A stretch of 64,000 nt of DNA from Agromyces sp. H17E-10 (lineage in GTDB: Bacteria; Actinomycetota; Actinomycetes; Actinomycetales; Microbacteriaceae): contig NZ_CP095042.1 of NCBI RefSeq assembly GCF_022919715.1, positions 558,001-622,000 on the forward strand, given 5' to 3'. This document shows positions 35,259 through 43,973 of the stretch, one piece after another. The translations under genes and the position numbers were made by a program. Each line of letters starts with the position of its first letter. Position 1 is the first letter of the stretch. Under the pieces are notes generated by a model. It did not search any database, was not told the origin of the DNA, and saw only the letters and a list, made by a program, of their open reading frames with translations.

Positions 35259-35531
35259 ATGAACGACGACGAGATGGATGCCTCGGGCACGGCGCGGACC
35301 GTGGCAGGGGGCGACCCCCGCGCGGTCGACCTGCGCATCCTCACCAGCGTGACCGACGAGGAGGCCGCAGCGGTCACCGCGGTGCTCCTCGCCGCGGTCG
35401 ACGCCGAAGCGGCCGTCGACGCCTCCGCCGCCGAGGCCGAACCGGGCCGCGACCCGTGGGTGCGGTCGACGACGGCGTTCCGCCGGCCGGTCGAGGTCGG
35501 CCCGGGTCGCTGGGTGCGCTCGCTCCGCTGA
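35259..35531 (+). CDS. accE: acyl-CoA carboxylase epsilon subunit
   Basis: Small 90-residue protein with the AccE/PccE pattern: a short AVDLRILTSVTDEEAAAVTAVL helix region, an acidic Ala-rich linker, and a C-terminal WVRSTTAFRRPV segment ending in WVRSLR. It stabilises the AccA-AccD holoenzyme in actinobacteria. AAGGGG precedes ATG 35259. Last gene of the accDE operon; a hairpin follows at 35614. Confidence 0.85.
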   Translation: MNDDEMDASGTARTVAGGDPRAVDLRILTSVTDEEAAAVTAVLLAAVDAEAAVDASAAEAEPGRDPWVRSTTAFRRPVEVGPGRWVRSLR

Positions 35532-35613
35532 TCGCGTGTACCCCGTTTCGTCCGGCAGGCGCCGGCGGAGTCCCGCGCGCCCTCGCGCGGGTCGATCCGG
35601 TGCCCACCTCGCA

Positions 35614-35633
35614 GGGGGACACGGCTGTCCCCC
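35614..35633 (+). terminator. hairpin, probable terminator of accDE
   Basis: GGGGGACA and TGTCCCCC form a perfect 8-bp stem with a CGGC loop, 82 nt after the accE stop. GAAAT follows. Confidence 0.55.
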
Positions 35634-35682
35634 GAAATGCTGACTGGTATCGGGCTTGCAGATCATGGACTATTGATGTGCA

Positions 35683-35808
35683 GGCTCCACTGGAGCCGCC
35701 ACAGTCATCGGTCGGGTAACCGATGACCTGTTGGGGGCGAGCCAGGGCGATATTCGGGTTGTCGCCGTGGCTCGGGCTTGAGGGGGACCGATCGAGGATC
35801 GGTCCCCC
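35683..35808 (+). ncRNA. candidate structured RNA of four consecutive stem-loops
   Basis: Consecutive perfect or near-perfect stems: GGCTCC/GGAGCC (35683-35697), GTCATCGGT/ACCGATGAC (35704-35727), a 12-bp stem with one mismatch (35738-35774) and a 12-bp stem with GAG loop (35782-35808). A TATTGA/GACTAT sequence just upstream (about 35668-35676) could be a -10 but has no good -35. The last stem would terminate the RNA. No known RNA family was recognised, and strand is uncertain. It may instead be stacked bidirectional terminators between convergent genes. Confidence 0.4.
35782..35808 (+). terminator. strong bidirectional terminator hairpin
   Basis: GGGGGACCGATC and GATCGGTCCCCC form a perfect 12-bp stem with a GAG loop. 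TCCTT follows on the plus strand and a T/C-poor stretch on the other, so plus-strand use fits better. Confidence 0.65.
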
Positions 35809-35843
35809 TCCTTCATGTCCTGGGTCCCCTCCTTCATGTCCTG
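35801..35843. repeat. 21/22-bp direct tandem duplication
   Basis: GGTCCCC(C)TCCTTCATGTCCTG occurs twice back to back (35801-35822 and 35823-35843), differing by one C. The first copy includes the right arm of the terminator stem, so the event duplicated part of the terminator. Confidence 0.75.
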
Positions 35844-35958
35844 ACGGACCGCATCCAGTTCGGCAGCGCACCCGCGGGGGCAGGACCGACGGCGTGACCC
35901 GTTCGTCGCCGGGCCGCTGCGGACCGCGTTCTTCCGCCGCCGCCTGCTCCGCCCGCGA

Positions 35959-36969
35959 TCAGGCGCGCGGGATCTCGAGCCAGAGCTCCACGTCGAGGTC
36001 GTCGGTGTCCCCCAGACCGGCCTCCGAATCGCCGCCCTCGACGAGCCCGACGACGGTCACCGCGGTCGGCGATCCCTCGGCGGCCGTGCGGGCGATGATC
36101 CGATCGGCCGTCGACCCGGCGATGGCCTCGGCCAGTTGCGAGAGCACCCGGTCGCGCGCCGCCTCGTCGAGGTCGTCGATGCCGCCCTCGTCGAGCAACG
36201 TGACGTCGATGCCCCGCTGGCGGGCGCGCTGCACCTCGGCCCGGACGGCGTCGGTGAGCAGCATCCGGCCCCGGATCTCGTCGCGCACCGTCGCCTCGAG
36301 CAGGCGGCACTCGGCTCGCTGCGCGTCGTTGAGCCGGCCGTCGAGGTCGGCGATGCGGCGCAGCATGGGCGCCGCGACGCGGTTCGTGTGCGCGAGGCGC
36401 ATGCGACCCTCGAAGAGGTGCGCGTCCTGCGCGGCCTGCCACGCCGCCGCCTCGCGCTCGGCCTGCGCGTAGCGCCGGGTCTCGCGGCCGGCGCTCGCGA
36501 GCGCGCTCGTCAGCATGTGCGCGATCGCCACCCAGACGATGCTGCCGATGACGCCGAGCGAGCCGAGAGCGAGCGGGCCGGCCCAGATGACGGTCTGCAC
36601 GGCGAGCGCGATGACGCCGAGCCACGCGGTGACCAGCCGGCGGCGTGCCGCGGCGATCGTCATGAGGGTGCCGACCGCGGCGACGTACCAGGTCGCGTAG
36701 CCGTTGTCGACGGCGGGGTCGAGCTGGCCCGTGACGAGCACCGGCACGACGAGGCTCACCGCGAGGTCGAACGCGGCGAGCCAGTCGGGCATGCGGATGC
36801 GGCGGGACGGCCACAGGCTCATGACCGTCGCGGCGGCGTAGAGGAGGAGCGCCGCGGCCGCCGGCCAGGGCGACGCGGGGATCCCGATCGAGTAGATGCC
36901 GAGCACCACGTGATAGGCGGAGAAGAGGGCGCCCAGGACGAGCAGGAGCCAGCGGGGAATCGTGATCAC
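35959..36969 (-). CDS. kinase-associated membrane protein, degenerate sensor-kinase-like
   Basis: 336 residues. About five or six hydrophobic helices fill residues 5-175, followed by a cytoplasmic helical region (EREAAAWQAAQDAHL, MRLAHTNRVAAPMLRRIADL) and a C-terminal alpha/beta part (RARQRGIDVTLLDEGG, TAVTVVGLVEG). The architecture is that of a DesK-type kinase, but no phospho-acceptor His motif and no N or G box of the ATPase can be found. It is coupled (GTGA) to a genuine kinase upstream. It may be an accessory sensor or pseudokinase; function unknown. Confidence 0.75.
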   Translation of the reverse strand: MITIPRWLLLVLGALFSAYHVVLGIYSIGIPASPWPAAAALLLYAAATVMSLWPSRRIRMPDWLAAFDLAVSLVVPVLVTGQLDPAVDNGYATWYVAAVGTLMTIAAARRRLVTAWLGVIALAVQTVIWAGPLALGSLGVIGSIVWVAIAHMLTSALASAGRETRRYAQAEREAAAWQAAQDAHLFEGRMRLAHTNRVAAPMLRRIADLDGRLNDAQRAECRLLEATVRDEIRGRMLLTDAVRAEVQRARQRGIDVTLLDEGGIDDLDEAARDRVLSQLAEAIAGSTADRIIARTAAEGSPTAVTVVGLVEGGDSEAGLGDTDDLDVELWLEIPRA

Positions 36970-38258
36970 GAGTCGACCTCCTCGCCGTCGGCGGGCGACG
37001 GCCCGCCGAGCCGGCCCGCGTCGGTGCGCGGCGCGTGCCCCGCGCCCGCCGGCCACGCGAGCGTGACGGTCGTGCCGTGGCCCGGTTGCGAGGCGATGTC
37101 GGCGCTGCCGCCGACGTTCGAGAGGCGTTCCTCGATCGAGACCCGCAGTCCGAGCCGCACGGCCGGCACCGTGGCGGGGTCGAACCCGATGCCGTTGTCG
37201 GAGATCTCGATGACGCAACCGCCGGCTCGCACACCGCGGATCCGGATGTCGCGGCGTACCCGTCGTCCGGGCTCGCCCGCGTGCTGCAGGCTGTTGACCA
37301 TGGCCTGCACGGACGCCGTGTAGAGGGCGTCGATCGCCTCCACCGGCAGCTCGACGCCGGCCGCGTTCACGACGCGCACGGTGAACGGCGTCGTGAACGT
37401 CGTGAGCGCGGCGCGCAACCGCCGCACGAGCACGGCGAGCCCGACCCGGTCGAGCGCACGCGGGCCCGTCGCCCCCGCCTCGTCGAGGCGGTGCAACGCA
37501 TCGCGCGCCATCCGCGCCGCGAGCTGCTGCTCGCCCGGGGTGGTGGCCGCGGCCGCCGACAGCAGCGTCGTCAGCACCGAGTCGTGCACCAGCGCGTCGA
37601 CCTTGACGCGTTCGGCCTCGGTCGCATGCTGGCGAGCCGCGAGGTCGTAGCGCTCGAGGGCCGCCTCCTGGGCGTTGTCGACGGCCTCGGCGGCCTCGCG
37701 CAGCATCGTGACGATCGCGAGCACCACGACGCCGAGCACGATCGCGTAGACGGCGTCGAGCACGGCGAGCAGCGGCGGCGCGCCGCCGCCCGACGGGGTC
37801 ACCCGGATGACGCCGTAGAGGGCGGGGATCACGAACGTGTACGCGGCCGCCCAGATCGGGGGCAGCGCGACGACGGCCGCCGTCGTCGCGACGGTGCAGA
37901 GGTAGTAGAGCCACGGCGCCGCGCCGTCGAGCGCTGCGGGGTCGGCGACGAGGAGCGGCCACACGATGAGGGCCACGGCGTACAGTCCGGCGAAGACGAG
38001 GCACGCCACGCGCACGGCGGACTTCATGGCGGTCGCCACCGCGAGGGCGGCGATCGCCCCGTAGAGGCCCGCCATGAGCGCGGCGCCGGAACCCCGGCCG
38101 AGCGCATCGGCCTGCGCGAGCGCGAGCGGCACCGTCTGGGCGCCGAACACGAGTCCGAACAGCCCGAGCGCCCGGGCCACGATCGTCTCGACCTGGGCCC
38201 TCGTCACGGTGGCGCGGCGCCGCGCGAGGCGGGGCACCCGCCATTCAGGAGCGGGCAT
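36966..38258 (-). CDS. membrane sensor histidine kinase (HisKA_3-like)
   Basis: 430 residues. Membrane helices occupy roughly 30-190. A dimerisation/phospho-acceptor helix contains ALVHDSVLTTLLSA (His near 225), and the ATPase has NSLQHAG (N box) and EISDNGIGFDP (G1 box) and ends GHGTTVTLAWP. It should phosphorylate the NarL-type regulator encoded just upstream, whose 3' end it overlaps by 14 nt. ATG 38258 is the first start ahead of the conserved region. The signal sensed is unknown. Confidence 0.88.
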   Translation of the reverse strand: MPAPEWRVPRLARRRATVTRAQVETIVARALGLFGLVFGAQTVPLALAQADALGRGSGAALMAGLYGAIAALAVATAMKSAVRVACLVFAGLYAVALIVWPLLVADPAALDGAAPWLYYLCTVATTAAVVALPPIWAAAYTFVIPALYGVIRVTPSGGGAPPLLAVLDAVYAIVLGVVVLAIVTMLREAAEAVDNAQEAALERYDLAARQHATEAERVKVDALVHDSVLTTLLSAAAATTPGEQQLAARMARDALHRLDEAGATGPRALDRVGLAVLVRRLRAALTTFTTPFTVRVVNAAGVELPVEAIDALYTASVQAMVNSLQHAGEPGRRVRRDIRIRGVRAGGCVIEISDNGIGFDPATVPAVRLGLRVSIEERLSNVGGSADIASQPGHGTTVTLAWPAGAGHAPRTDAGRLGGPSPADGEEVDS

Positions 38259-38919
38259 CTCCGCCGTCGTCGAGGCCCGGCAGGATGCCGTCTTCGACCG
38301 CCCGACGCAGCAGGTCGACCTTCGTGGGGGCTGGACGACCGACCTCGACGTACTTCGCGCGGATGCGGTCGAGGTACTCGCGCGCCGTCGAGTGGGCGAT
38401 GCCGAGCTGGATGGCGACGGCCTTGAGCGGGAGTCCCGAGGCGTAGAGGTGGAGCACGTCGCGCTCGCGCCGGCCGAGCTGCGCCTTCGCGAAGTCGCGG
38501 TCGGCCTCGATCGCGCTCGCCCACTCGACGTTGTTGAGCACGCCGCCCGCGGCGACCGTCGCGATCGACGCGATGACCGCCGACATCGGCGAGGCCTTCG
38601 GAATGACGCCCGCAGCCCCGGCGGCGAGCGACTCGCGCACCGCCGCGACCCGGTCGGCGATGCTGTGCACGAGCACCGCGCTGCCGGTGCGGAGCACCGC
38701 ACGGACGTTCTCGGTCACGCTCGTGCCGTCGCCGAGCGAGAGGTCGAGCACGACGACGTCGCACGGGCGACCGTCGATGATGGGGATGAGGGTCGCGACG
38801 TCGGCCGTGTCGGCGACCACGACGTACCCCGCCGTTTCGCACGCGGCGCGCAGACCGAGCCGTACGGCCTCGTGGTCGTCGACGATCGCGACCGTCGCCT
38901 GATGCGCGCCGTCTGCCAC
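38245..38919 (-). CDS. NarL/FixJ-family response regulator
   Basis: 224 residues. The receiver domain has VAIVDDHEAVRLGLR, phospho-acceptor Asp in VVVLDLSLGDG and Lys in GVIPKASP. The C-terminal LuxR-type HTH reads LGRRERDVLHLYASGLPL then VAIQLGIAHSTAREYLDRI. It transduces the signal of the kinase encoded downstream. GTG 38919 follows AGGGGGACCTC; a TATCGT box at 38957-38962 gives a leader of about 30 nt. Confidence 0.92.
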   Translation of the reverse strand: MADGAHQATVAIVDDHEAVRLGLRAACETAGYVVVADTADVATLIPIIDGRPCDVVVLDLSLGDGTSVTENVRAVLRTGSAVLVHSIADRVAAVRESLAAGAAGVIPKASPMSAVIASIATVAAGGVLNNVEWASAIEADRDFAKAQLGRRERDVLHLYASGLPLKAVAIQLGIAHSTAREYLDRIRAKYVEVGRPAPTKVDLLRRAVEDGILPGLDDGGDARS

Positions 38920-38956
38920 GAGGTCCCCCTTCTCGTCGGTTGCGGGCTCGGACTCA

Positions 38957-38962
38957 ACGATA
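38957..38962 (-). promoter_or_regulatory. putative -10 box (TATCGT) of the response-regulator operon
   Basis: TATCGT on the minus strand, about 37 nt before GTG 38919. The rest of the 192-nt gap to the RNA methyltransferase (38920-39111) shows nothing else. Confidence 0.4.
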
Positions 38963-39111
38963 GCGGTCGACGACCGCCGTGATCGGCCGTCGGGCGCGAC
39001 ATGCCGCTGCGATCACGGATGCCGCGCGCCGGCGTCGGGCGCGGCGCAGTCCCGGCATCGTCGAGGGTCGACGTCGGTGTCCCCCGGCCGGCGGCGTCGA
39101 GCGCGCGTGCG

Positions 39112-40479
39112 CTACCCGGCGACCGTCAGCCGCGCCACCGCCTCGACGTGGTGGGTGTTCGGGAAGAGGTCGAACGCGCGCACCTCGTCGAGCTCGTAGC
39201 CGCGTTCGCGCAGCAGTCCCACGTCACGGGCGAGCGCGACGGGGTCGCACGCCACGTACACGAGCTGCCGGGGGCGGAGTTCGGCGAGCCGGTCGACCAC
39301 CTCGCGACCGGCGCCCGAACGCGGCGGGTCGAGCACGACGGTCGCGGCGTGCAGCCGGTCGCGCTCGGTGCGGCTCGCGGCGGCCGTGGCGACGAGCTCG
39401 TCGAGGTAGCGGTCGACCCGGCCGGTGATCGCGCGGGCGCCGACCCAGTCGGCGAGGTTCGCGCCGGCGTGCTCGGTCGCCCGCGCGTCGGACTCGACGC
39501 TCGTGATGCGCACCGTCTCGCCGAAGCGGTCGCCGACGGCCGCCGCGAGCAGGCCCACTCCGCCGTAGAGGTCGTGGTTCGCCGCCCGCGGGTCGAACAG
39601 CTCGGCGTCGACGGCCTGCTGCACAGCCGAGGTCAGCGTCGCCGCGGCGCCGCGGTGCACCTGCCAGAAGCCGCCCCGGTCGAGTCGGAAGACCCGGTCG
39701 CCGACCTGCTCCTCGATGCGCTGACGACCGCCGCGCGTGGACTCGCCCGTGTCGACGACCACCCAGGGGTTGCCGAGCGACGGTGCGACGAGATCGACCG
39801 CCGTGGCGCCGGCGAACCGCTCGTCGAGCGGGGCGAGCGGCGCGAGCTCGGGTACCGCGAGCGGCACCGACGCGACCGGCACGACGCGATGACTGCGCGA
39901 CGCGTACGGCCCGACCCGGCCCTCGGCGTCGACCTGGAGCCGCAGGCGCGTGCGCCAGCCGGTGCCCTGTTCGGCGTCGGCGCCGGGCGCGAGGGCGGGG
40001 TCGACGGCCTCGACGGCGACGGCGCGCTCGACGCCGCCGAACCGCGCGAGTGCGTCGACGAGCACCTCGGCCTTCAGCGCGCGCTGGCGGGCCATCGCGA
40101 TGTGGCCGAACTCGGCACCGCCCGCGCGGAGCTCGGGCGCGCGGTCGACGCCCGCCTCGGCCCAGGGGTGCTCGCGCCGGTCGGGCGAGGCGTCGAGCAC
40201 CTCGAGGGTGTCGGCGCGCCAGAACTTCGCCTTCGAGTCGTCGGTGACGCGGGCCCTGACCCGCTCGCCCGGAATCGCGTCGGCGACGAAGACCACCCGG
40301 CCCTCGTGTCGCGCGACGGCGACGCCGCCGTGCGCGATCCGTTCGACGTCGAGCTCGAGCACCGGCCCGTCGAGCCTGGGTTCGGCCGGGGCGGGGCGCT
40401 GGACGCGAGGCGCGGCAGCTGCGGAGCCCGCCGGGCGGCGGCGGGATCGGTTGCTGCGTCGACGATCGGGGTTCACCAT
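39112..40479 (-). CDS. class I SAM-dependent RNA methyltransferase (TrmA/RlmCD family)
   Basis: 455 residues. A basic N-terminus (RRRSNRSRRRPAG) leads into a TRAM-like domain (LDVERIAHGGVAVARHEGRVVFV, 40s-60s). The C-terminal catalytic domain has FWQVHRGAA, DLYGGVGLLA (SAM loop), VLDPPRSGAG and YVACDPVALARD, where the Cys is the nucleophile for uridine C5 methylation. It probably modifies 23S rRNA or tRNA m5U. ATG 40479 is preceded by CGGAG and, alternatively, by AATGCT 6 nt away. Divergent from maf. Confidence 0.9.
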   Translation of the reverse strand: MVNPDRRRSNRSRRRPAGSAAAAPRVQRPAPAEPRLDGPVLELDVERIAHGGVAVARHEGRVVFVADAIPGERVRARVTDDSKAKFWRADTLEVLDASPDRREHPWAEAGVDRAPELRAGGAEFGHIAMARQRALKAEVLVDALARFGGVERAVAVEAVDPALAPGADAEQGTGWRTRLRLQVDAEGRVGPYASRSHRVVPVASVPLAVPELAPLAPLDERFAGATAVDLVAPSLGNPWVVVDTGESTRGGRQRIEEQVGDRVFRLDRGGFWQVHRGAAATLTSAVQQAVDAELFDPRAANHDLYGGVGLLAAAVGDRFGETVRITSVESDARATEHAGANLADWVGARAITGRVDRYLDELVATAAASRTERDRLHAATVVLDPPRSGAGREVVDRLAELRPRQLVYVACDPVALARDVGLLRERGYELDEVRAFDLFPNTHHVEAVARLTVAG

Positions 40480-40512
40480 GCTCCGAGCATTCCACAGCCG
40501 CCTGACCGCGGG

Positions 40513-40518
40513 CAGGAT
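40513..40518 (+). promoter_or_regulatory. putative -10 box (CAGGAT) of maf
   Basis: CAGGAT, 6 nt (GGAGGG), ATG at 40525. The GGAGGG could also be a Shine-Dalgarno if transcription starts further upstream. Confidence 0.35.
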
Positions 40519-40524
40519 GGAGGG

Positions 40525-41166
40525 ATGCGCCTCTACCTCGCCTCAACGTCGCCCGCCCGCCTGCAGACGCTGCGCTCGGCGGGCATCGAGCCGATCGCGG
40601 TGCCACCCGGCGTCGACGAGGAGGCGGCCGTAGCGGCACGCGAGGCGATCGACGGCCCGCTCGCGGCGCCCGACATGGTGCAGCTGCTCGCCCGCGCGAA
40701 GGCCGAGGCGCTCGTGGGCGCCCAGCCGGGCGGCGAGCCGATCGACGGGCTCATCCTCGGCGGCGACTCGGCGTTCCTCACGGGCGGCGCGATCCACGGC
40801 AAGCCGCACACGCCCGAGGTCGCGAAGGCGCGCTGGCTCGCCCAGAACGGCGGCCACGGCGACCTGTGGTCGGGCCATTGGCTCATCGACCACCGGGGCG
40901 GCCGCGCGAACGGCGCGGTCGGACGGGCCGATGTCGCGACCGTCCGCTTCGCCGCGCTCGACGAGTCCGAGATCGACGCGTACATCGCCTCGGGCGAACC
41001 GCTGCTCGTCGCCGGCGCGTTCACGGTCGACTCGCTCGGCGGGCCGTTCATCCGCCGCGTCGAGGGCGATCCGTCGACCGTCGTCGGCCTCTCGCTGTCG
41101 ACGCTGCGCGACCTCGTGCGAGAGCTCGGCGTCGACTGGACCTCGCTCTGGAACCGCGGCGCCTGA
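40525..41166 (+). CDS. maf: Maf-like nucleoside triphosphate pyrophosphatase
   Basis: 213 residues. [18 protein letters not shown] at the N-terminus, [21 protein letters not shown] and [13 protein letters not shown] form the Maf active site; the C-terminal [11 protein letters not shown] and VVGLSLSTL blocks complete it. Maf enzymes hydrolyse non-canonical or canonical NTPs and affect septation. Its position before accA3 is the usual actinobacterial order. ATG 40525 begins the conserved strand. Confidence 0.93.
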   Translation: MRLYLASTSPARLQTLRSAGIEPIAVPPGVDEEAAVAAREAIDGPLAAPDMVQLLARAKAEALVGAQPGGEPIDGLILGGDSAFLTGGAIHGKPHTPEVAKARWLAQNGGHGDLWSGHWLIDHRGGRANGAVGRADVATVRFAALDESEIDAYIASGEPLLVAGAFTVDSLGGPFIRRVEGDPSTVVGLSLSTLRDLVRELGVDWTSLWNRGA

Positions 41167-41248
41167 CCCGGGGGTCGATTGTCAACTGCCGCAAGAGACT
41201 TCCGATCATTTTGTGGAGGTCACCCAAAGGCCTGACGGCGCTGCGCAA

Positions 41249-41254
41249 TAGGCT
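41249..41254 (+). promoter_or_regulatory. putative -10 box (TAGGCT) of leaderless accA3
   Basis: TAGGCT, 7 nt (GGGGTTC), ATG at 41262. An AT-richer ATTTTGTGG lies at 41208-41216 upstream. Confidence 0.45.
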
Positions 41255-41261
41255 GGGGTTC

Positions 41262-43031
41262 ATGCCGCGCATCACCAAGGTCCTCATCGCCAACCGTGGA
41301 GAGATCGCCGTCCGCGTCATCCGCGCCGCACGCGACGCCGGCCTCGGCTCGGTCGCCGTGTACGCCGATCAGGACCGCGACGCCCGTCACGTGAAGCTCG
41401 CCGACGAGGCCTACGCGCTCGACGGCACGACGAGCGCCGACACGTACCTCGTCATCGACAAGATCCTCTCGGTGGCCCGTCGCTCGGGTGCCGACGCCGT
41501 GCACCCCGGCTACGGCTTCCTCGCCGAGAACCCCGACTTCGCCCGCGCCGTCATCGCCGCGGGCCTCATCTGGATCGGCCCGTCGCCCGAGGCGATCGAA
41601 CGCCTCGGCGACAAGGTGTCGGCCCGGCACGTGGCCGAGAAGGTGGGCGCGCCGCTCGCGCCCGGCACCCTCAACCCCGTGGCGGATGCCTCGGAGGTGC
41701 TCGACTTCGTCGACGTGCACGGCCTGCCCGTCGCGATCAAGGCGGCGTTCGGCGGCGGCGGCCGCGGTCTCAAGGTCGCTCGCACCCGCGACGAGGTGCC
41801 CGAGCTGTTCGAGTCCGCCACCCGCGAGGCGGTCGCCGCGTTCGGCCGGGGCGAGTGCTTCGTCGAGAAGTACCTCGACAAGCCCCGCCACGTCGAGACC
41901 CAGTGCCTCGCCGACCAGCACGGCAACGTCGTCGTCGTGTCGACGCGCGACTGCTCGCTGCAGCGCCGGCACCAGAAGCTCGTCGAGGAGGCGCCCGCGC
42001 CGTTCCTCACCGATGCCCAGATCGAGGCGCTGTACAGCGCCTCCAAGGCGATCCTCAAGGAGGTCGGCTACGTCGGCGCCGGCACCTGCGAGTTCCTCAT
42101 CGGCCAGGACGGCACGGTCTCGTTCCTCGAGGTGAACACGCGCCTGCAGGTGGAGCACCCCGTGTCCGAGGAGGTCACGGGCCTCGACCTCGTGCGCGAG
42201 CAGTTCCGACTCGCCGAGGGCGGCGTGCTCGACTACCCCGACCCTGTGACGACCGGCCACTCGTTCGAGTTCCGCATCAACGGCGAAGACCCGGGCCGCA
42301 ACTTCCTGCCCGCGCCGGGCCCGATCCACCAGCTGCGCTTCCCGGGCGGTCCCGGCGTGCGCGTCGACTCGGGCGTGACGAGCGGCGACGAGATCTCGGG
42401 CGCCTTCGACTCGCTGCTCGCCAAGCTCATCGTCACCGGCCGCGACCGCAAGGACGCGCTCGAGCGCGCCCGCCGCGCCCTCGACGAGTTCGAGGTCGCC
42501 GGGCTGCCGACCGTGCTGCCCTTCCACCGCGACATCGTCGACGACCCCGCCTTCGCCCCGGCCGGCGACGAGCCGTTCTCGGTGTACACGCGCTGGATCG
42601 AGACCGAGTACGACAACACGATCGAGCCGTGGTCGGGCGAGCTCGAGGAGACGACGGGGCCCGCCGCGCGCACGAACGTGGTCGTCGAGGTCGCCGGCCG
42701 ACGCATCGACGTCAGCCTGCCGAAGCGACTCGCGGGCGGAGCATCCCTCTCGCGCACCGCCGGCCCCGCCCCGCGCCGCCGCAGCGGCTCGCACGCCGTC
42801 GACACCGGCACCGGCGACGCCGTGAAGGCGCCCATGCAGGCGACCGTCGTCAAGGTCGCCGTCGCCGAGGGCGACAAGGTCGTCAAGGGCGACCTCGTGC
42901 TCGTGCTCGAGGCGATGAAGATGGAGCAGCCCATCGTCGCCCACAAGGACGGCGTCGTCGGCGGCATCAACGCCGAGGCCGGCGCGACCGTCTCGAGCGG
43001 CCACCTGCTGCTGTCGATCGCCGACGCGTAG
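41262..43031 (+). CDS. accA3: acetyl/propionyl-CoA carboxylase alpha subunit (biotin carboxylase plus BCCP)
   Basis: 589 residues. The biotin carboxylase domain begins [20 protein letters not shown] and carries [10 protein letters not shown] (ATP loop), [33 protein letters not shown] and a C-terminal lid. A Pro/Arg linker near 510 leads to the biotinyl domain with [12 protein letters not shown], whose Lys is biotinylated by BirA (32623). It carboxylates biotin with ATP and bicarbonate for AccD (33649). The downstream in-frame region ends at TAG 43031. Fatty acid precursor supply. Confidence 0.96.
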   Translation: MPRITKVLIANRGEIAVRVIRAARDAGLGSVAVYADQDRDARHVKLADEAYALDGTTSADTYLVIDKILSVARRSGADAVHPGYGFLAENPDFARAVIAAGLIWIGPSPEAIERLGDKVSARHVAEKVGAPLAPGTLNPVADASEVLDFVDVHGLPVAIKAAFGGGGRGLKVARTRDEVPELFESATREAVAAFGRGECFVEKYLDKPRHVETQCLADQHGNVVVVSTRDCSLQRRHQKLVEEAPAPFLTDAQIEALYSASKAILKEVGYVGAGTCEFLIGQDGTVSFLEVNTRLQVEHPVSEEVTGLDLVREQFRLAEGGVLDYPDPVTTGHSFEFRINGEDPGRNFLPAPGPIHQLRFPGGPGVRVDSGVTSGDEISGAFDSLLAKLIVTGRDRKDALERARRALDEFEVAGLPTVLPFHRDIVDDPAFAPAGDEPFSVYTRWIETEYDNTIEPWSGELEETTGPAARTNVVVEVAGRRIDVSLPKRLAGGASLSRTAGPAPRRRSGSHAVDTGTGDAVKAPMQATVVKVAVAEGDKVVKGDLVLVLEAMKMEQPIVAHKDGVVGGINAEAGATVSSGHLLLSIADA

Positions 43032-43074
43032 ACACCTTCGCGGCCACGGCCGTTCTCGGAGAGGAGCCTGCCCG

Positions 43075-43545
43075 ATGCGTCCGTACCTCGACAAGTGCGG
43101 TCCGGCGTCATGGCAGGCCGCCTCGGACTACTCGGCCGTCGTCGCCCGCGAGGCGGCCGAGCTCGGCCTCGGCGCCGAGGAGATCGAGCTCATCAAGGTC
43201 CGGGCCTCCCAGCTGAACGGGTGCGGCTTCTGCCTCGACCTCCACTCGAGGCAGGCCCGCGCGGCCGGCGTCGCGCAGCAGCTGCTCGACCTGCTGCCGG
43301 CCTGGCGCGAGACCGACCGCTACTCGCCGCGGCAGGAGGCGGTGCTCGCGGTCGCGGAAGCCGTGACCCGCCTGCCGTTGACCGATGACGCCCAGGCCGA
43401 CCTCGCCGCCGCACGGCAGGTGCTCGGCGAGCGCAAGTTCGTCGCCGCCGAATGGGTCGCCGCGACCATCAACCTCTTCAACCGCATCTCGATCCTGAGC
43501 GAGCATCCCGTCAGGCCACGGGACGCGGAGGGGCGGCTCCGGTGA
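43075..43545 (+). CDS. AhpD-like carboxymuconolactone decarboxylase family protein
   Basis: 156 residues. VRASQLNGCGFCLDLHSRQA near residue 45 holds the CxxC and His of AhpD-type alkylhydroperoxidase-like proteins, which reduce peroxides through the Cys pair. All-alpha, cytoplasmic. AGAGGAG precedes ATG 43075. The 43-nt gap after accA3 allows co-transcription. The physiological substrate is unknown. Confidence 0.9.
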   Translation: MRPYLDKCGPASWQAASDYSAVVAREAAELGLGAEEIELIKVRASQLNGCGFCLDLHSRQARAAGVAQQLLDLLPAWRETDRYSPRQEAVLAVAEAVTRLPLTDDAQADLAAARQVLGERKFVAAEWVAATINLFNRISILSEHPVRPRDAEGRLR

Positions 43546-43952
43546 TGACCGCAGAACGCTTCACCGTCGAGGACCGGCCGGCCGAGTCGCGCTACGTGCT
43601 GCTCGATCACGAGGCATCCGCGGTCGTCGACTCGATCGAGGCGGATGCCGCGTCGGGAGCGTCCACGGCACCCGACCCCGTCATCGGCGAGGAGCAGTAC
43701 GTCGACGTCCTCGGCGATTCGGGCCGCACCGAGCGGGTGCTCATCCACACCGGCGTCGACGACGGCTACGCAGGCCAGGGGCTCGCCTCGTTCCTCGTGC
43801 GGACGGTCGTCGACGACGTGATCGCGCGCGGCTTCGCGATCGTGCCGGTCTGCCCCTACGTGCGCGCCTGGCTGCCGAAGCATCCCGAGTACGCCGCGCA
43901 CGTCGTGCCGCGGCGCCCCGAGCATCTCGCGGCGATCCGCGCTCGCGGCTGA
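43545..43952 (+). CDS. small GNAT-like N-acetyltransferase (YidJ/NATD1 type)
   Basis: 135 residues. ESRYVLLDH, VLIHTGVDDGYAGQGLASFL (acetyl-CoA pyrophosphate loop in the truncated GNAT fold), and VPVCPYVRAWLPKHPEY are the hallmarks of the COG2388 group. The acceptor is unknown. ATG 43545 overlaps the AhpD-like stop by one base (TGATG); GTG one codon earlier is an alternative. A Ser/Ala-rich insert near 35-45 (ASGASTAPD) is unusual in so small a protein. Ends 21 nt from the convergent permease. Confidence 0.87.
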   Translation: MTAERFTVEDRPAESRYVLLDHEASAVVDSIEADAASGASTAPDPVIGEEQYVDVLGDSGRTERVLIHTGVDDGYAGQGLASFLVRTVVDDVIARGFAIVPVCPYVRAWLPKHPEYAAHVVPRRPEHLAAIRARG

Positions 43953-43973
43953 TCGGGCGAAGCGGTCGCGGGC

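Larger units (their letters stand above)
35532..35958. other. 427-nt convergent intergenic region rich in hairpins
   Basis: By far the longest gene-free stretch in the window. It contains five strong stem-loops between 35614 and 35808 (listed separately), a less GC-rich segment around 35635-35680, a 21/22-bp direct repeat, and then about 115 bases (35844-35958) in which nothing was recognised. Open frames crossing it show no protein features. Confidence 0.8.
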
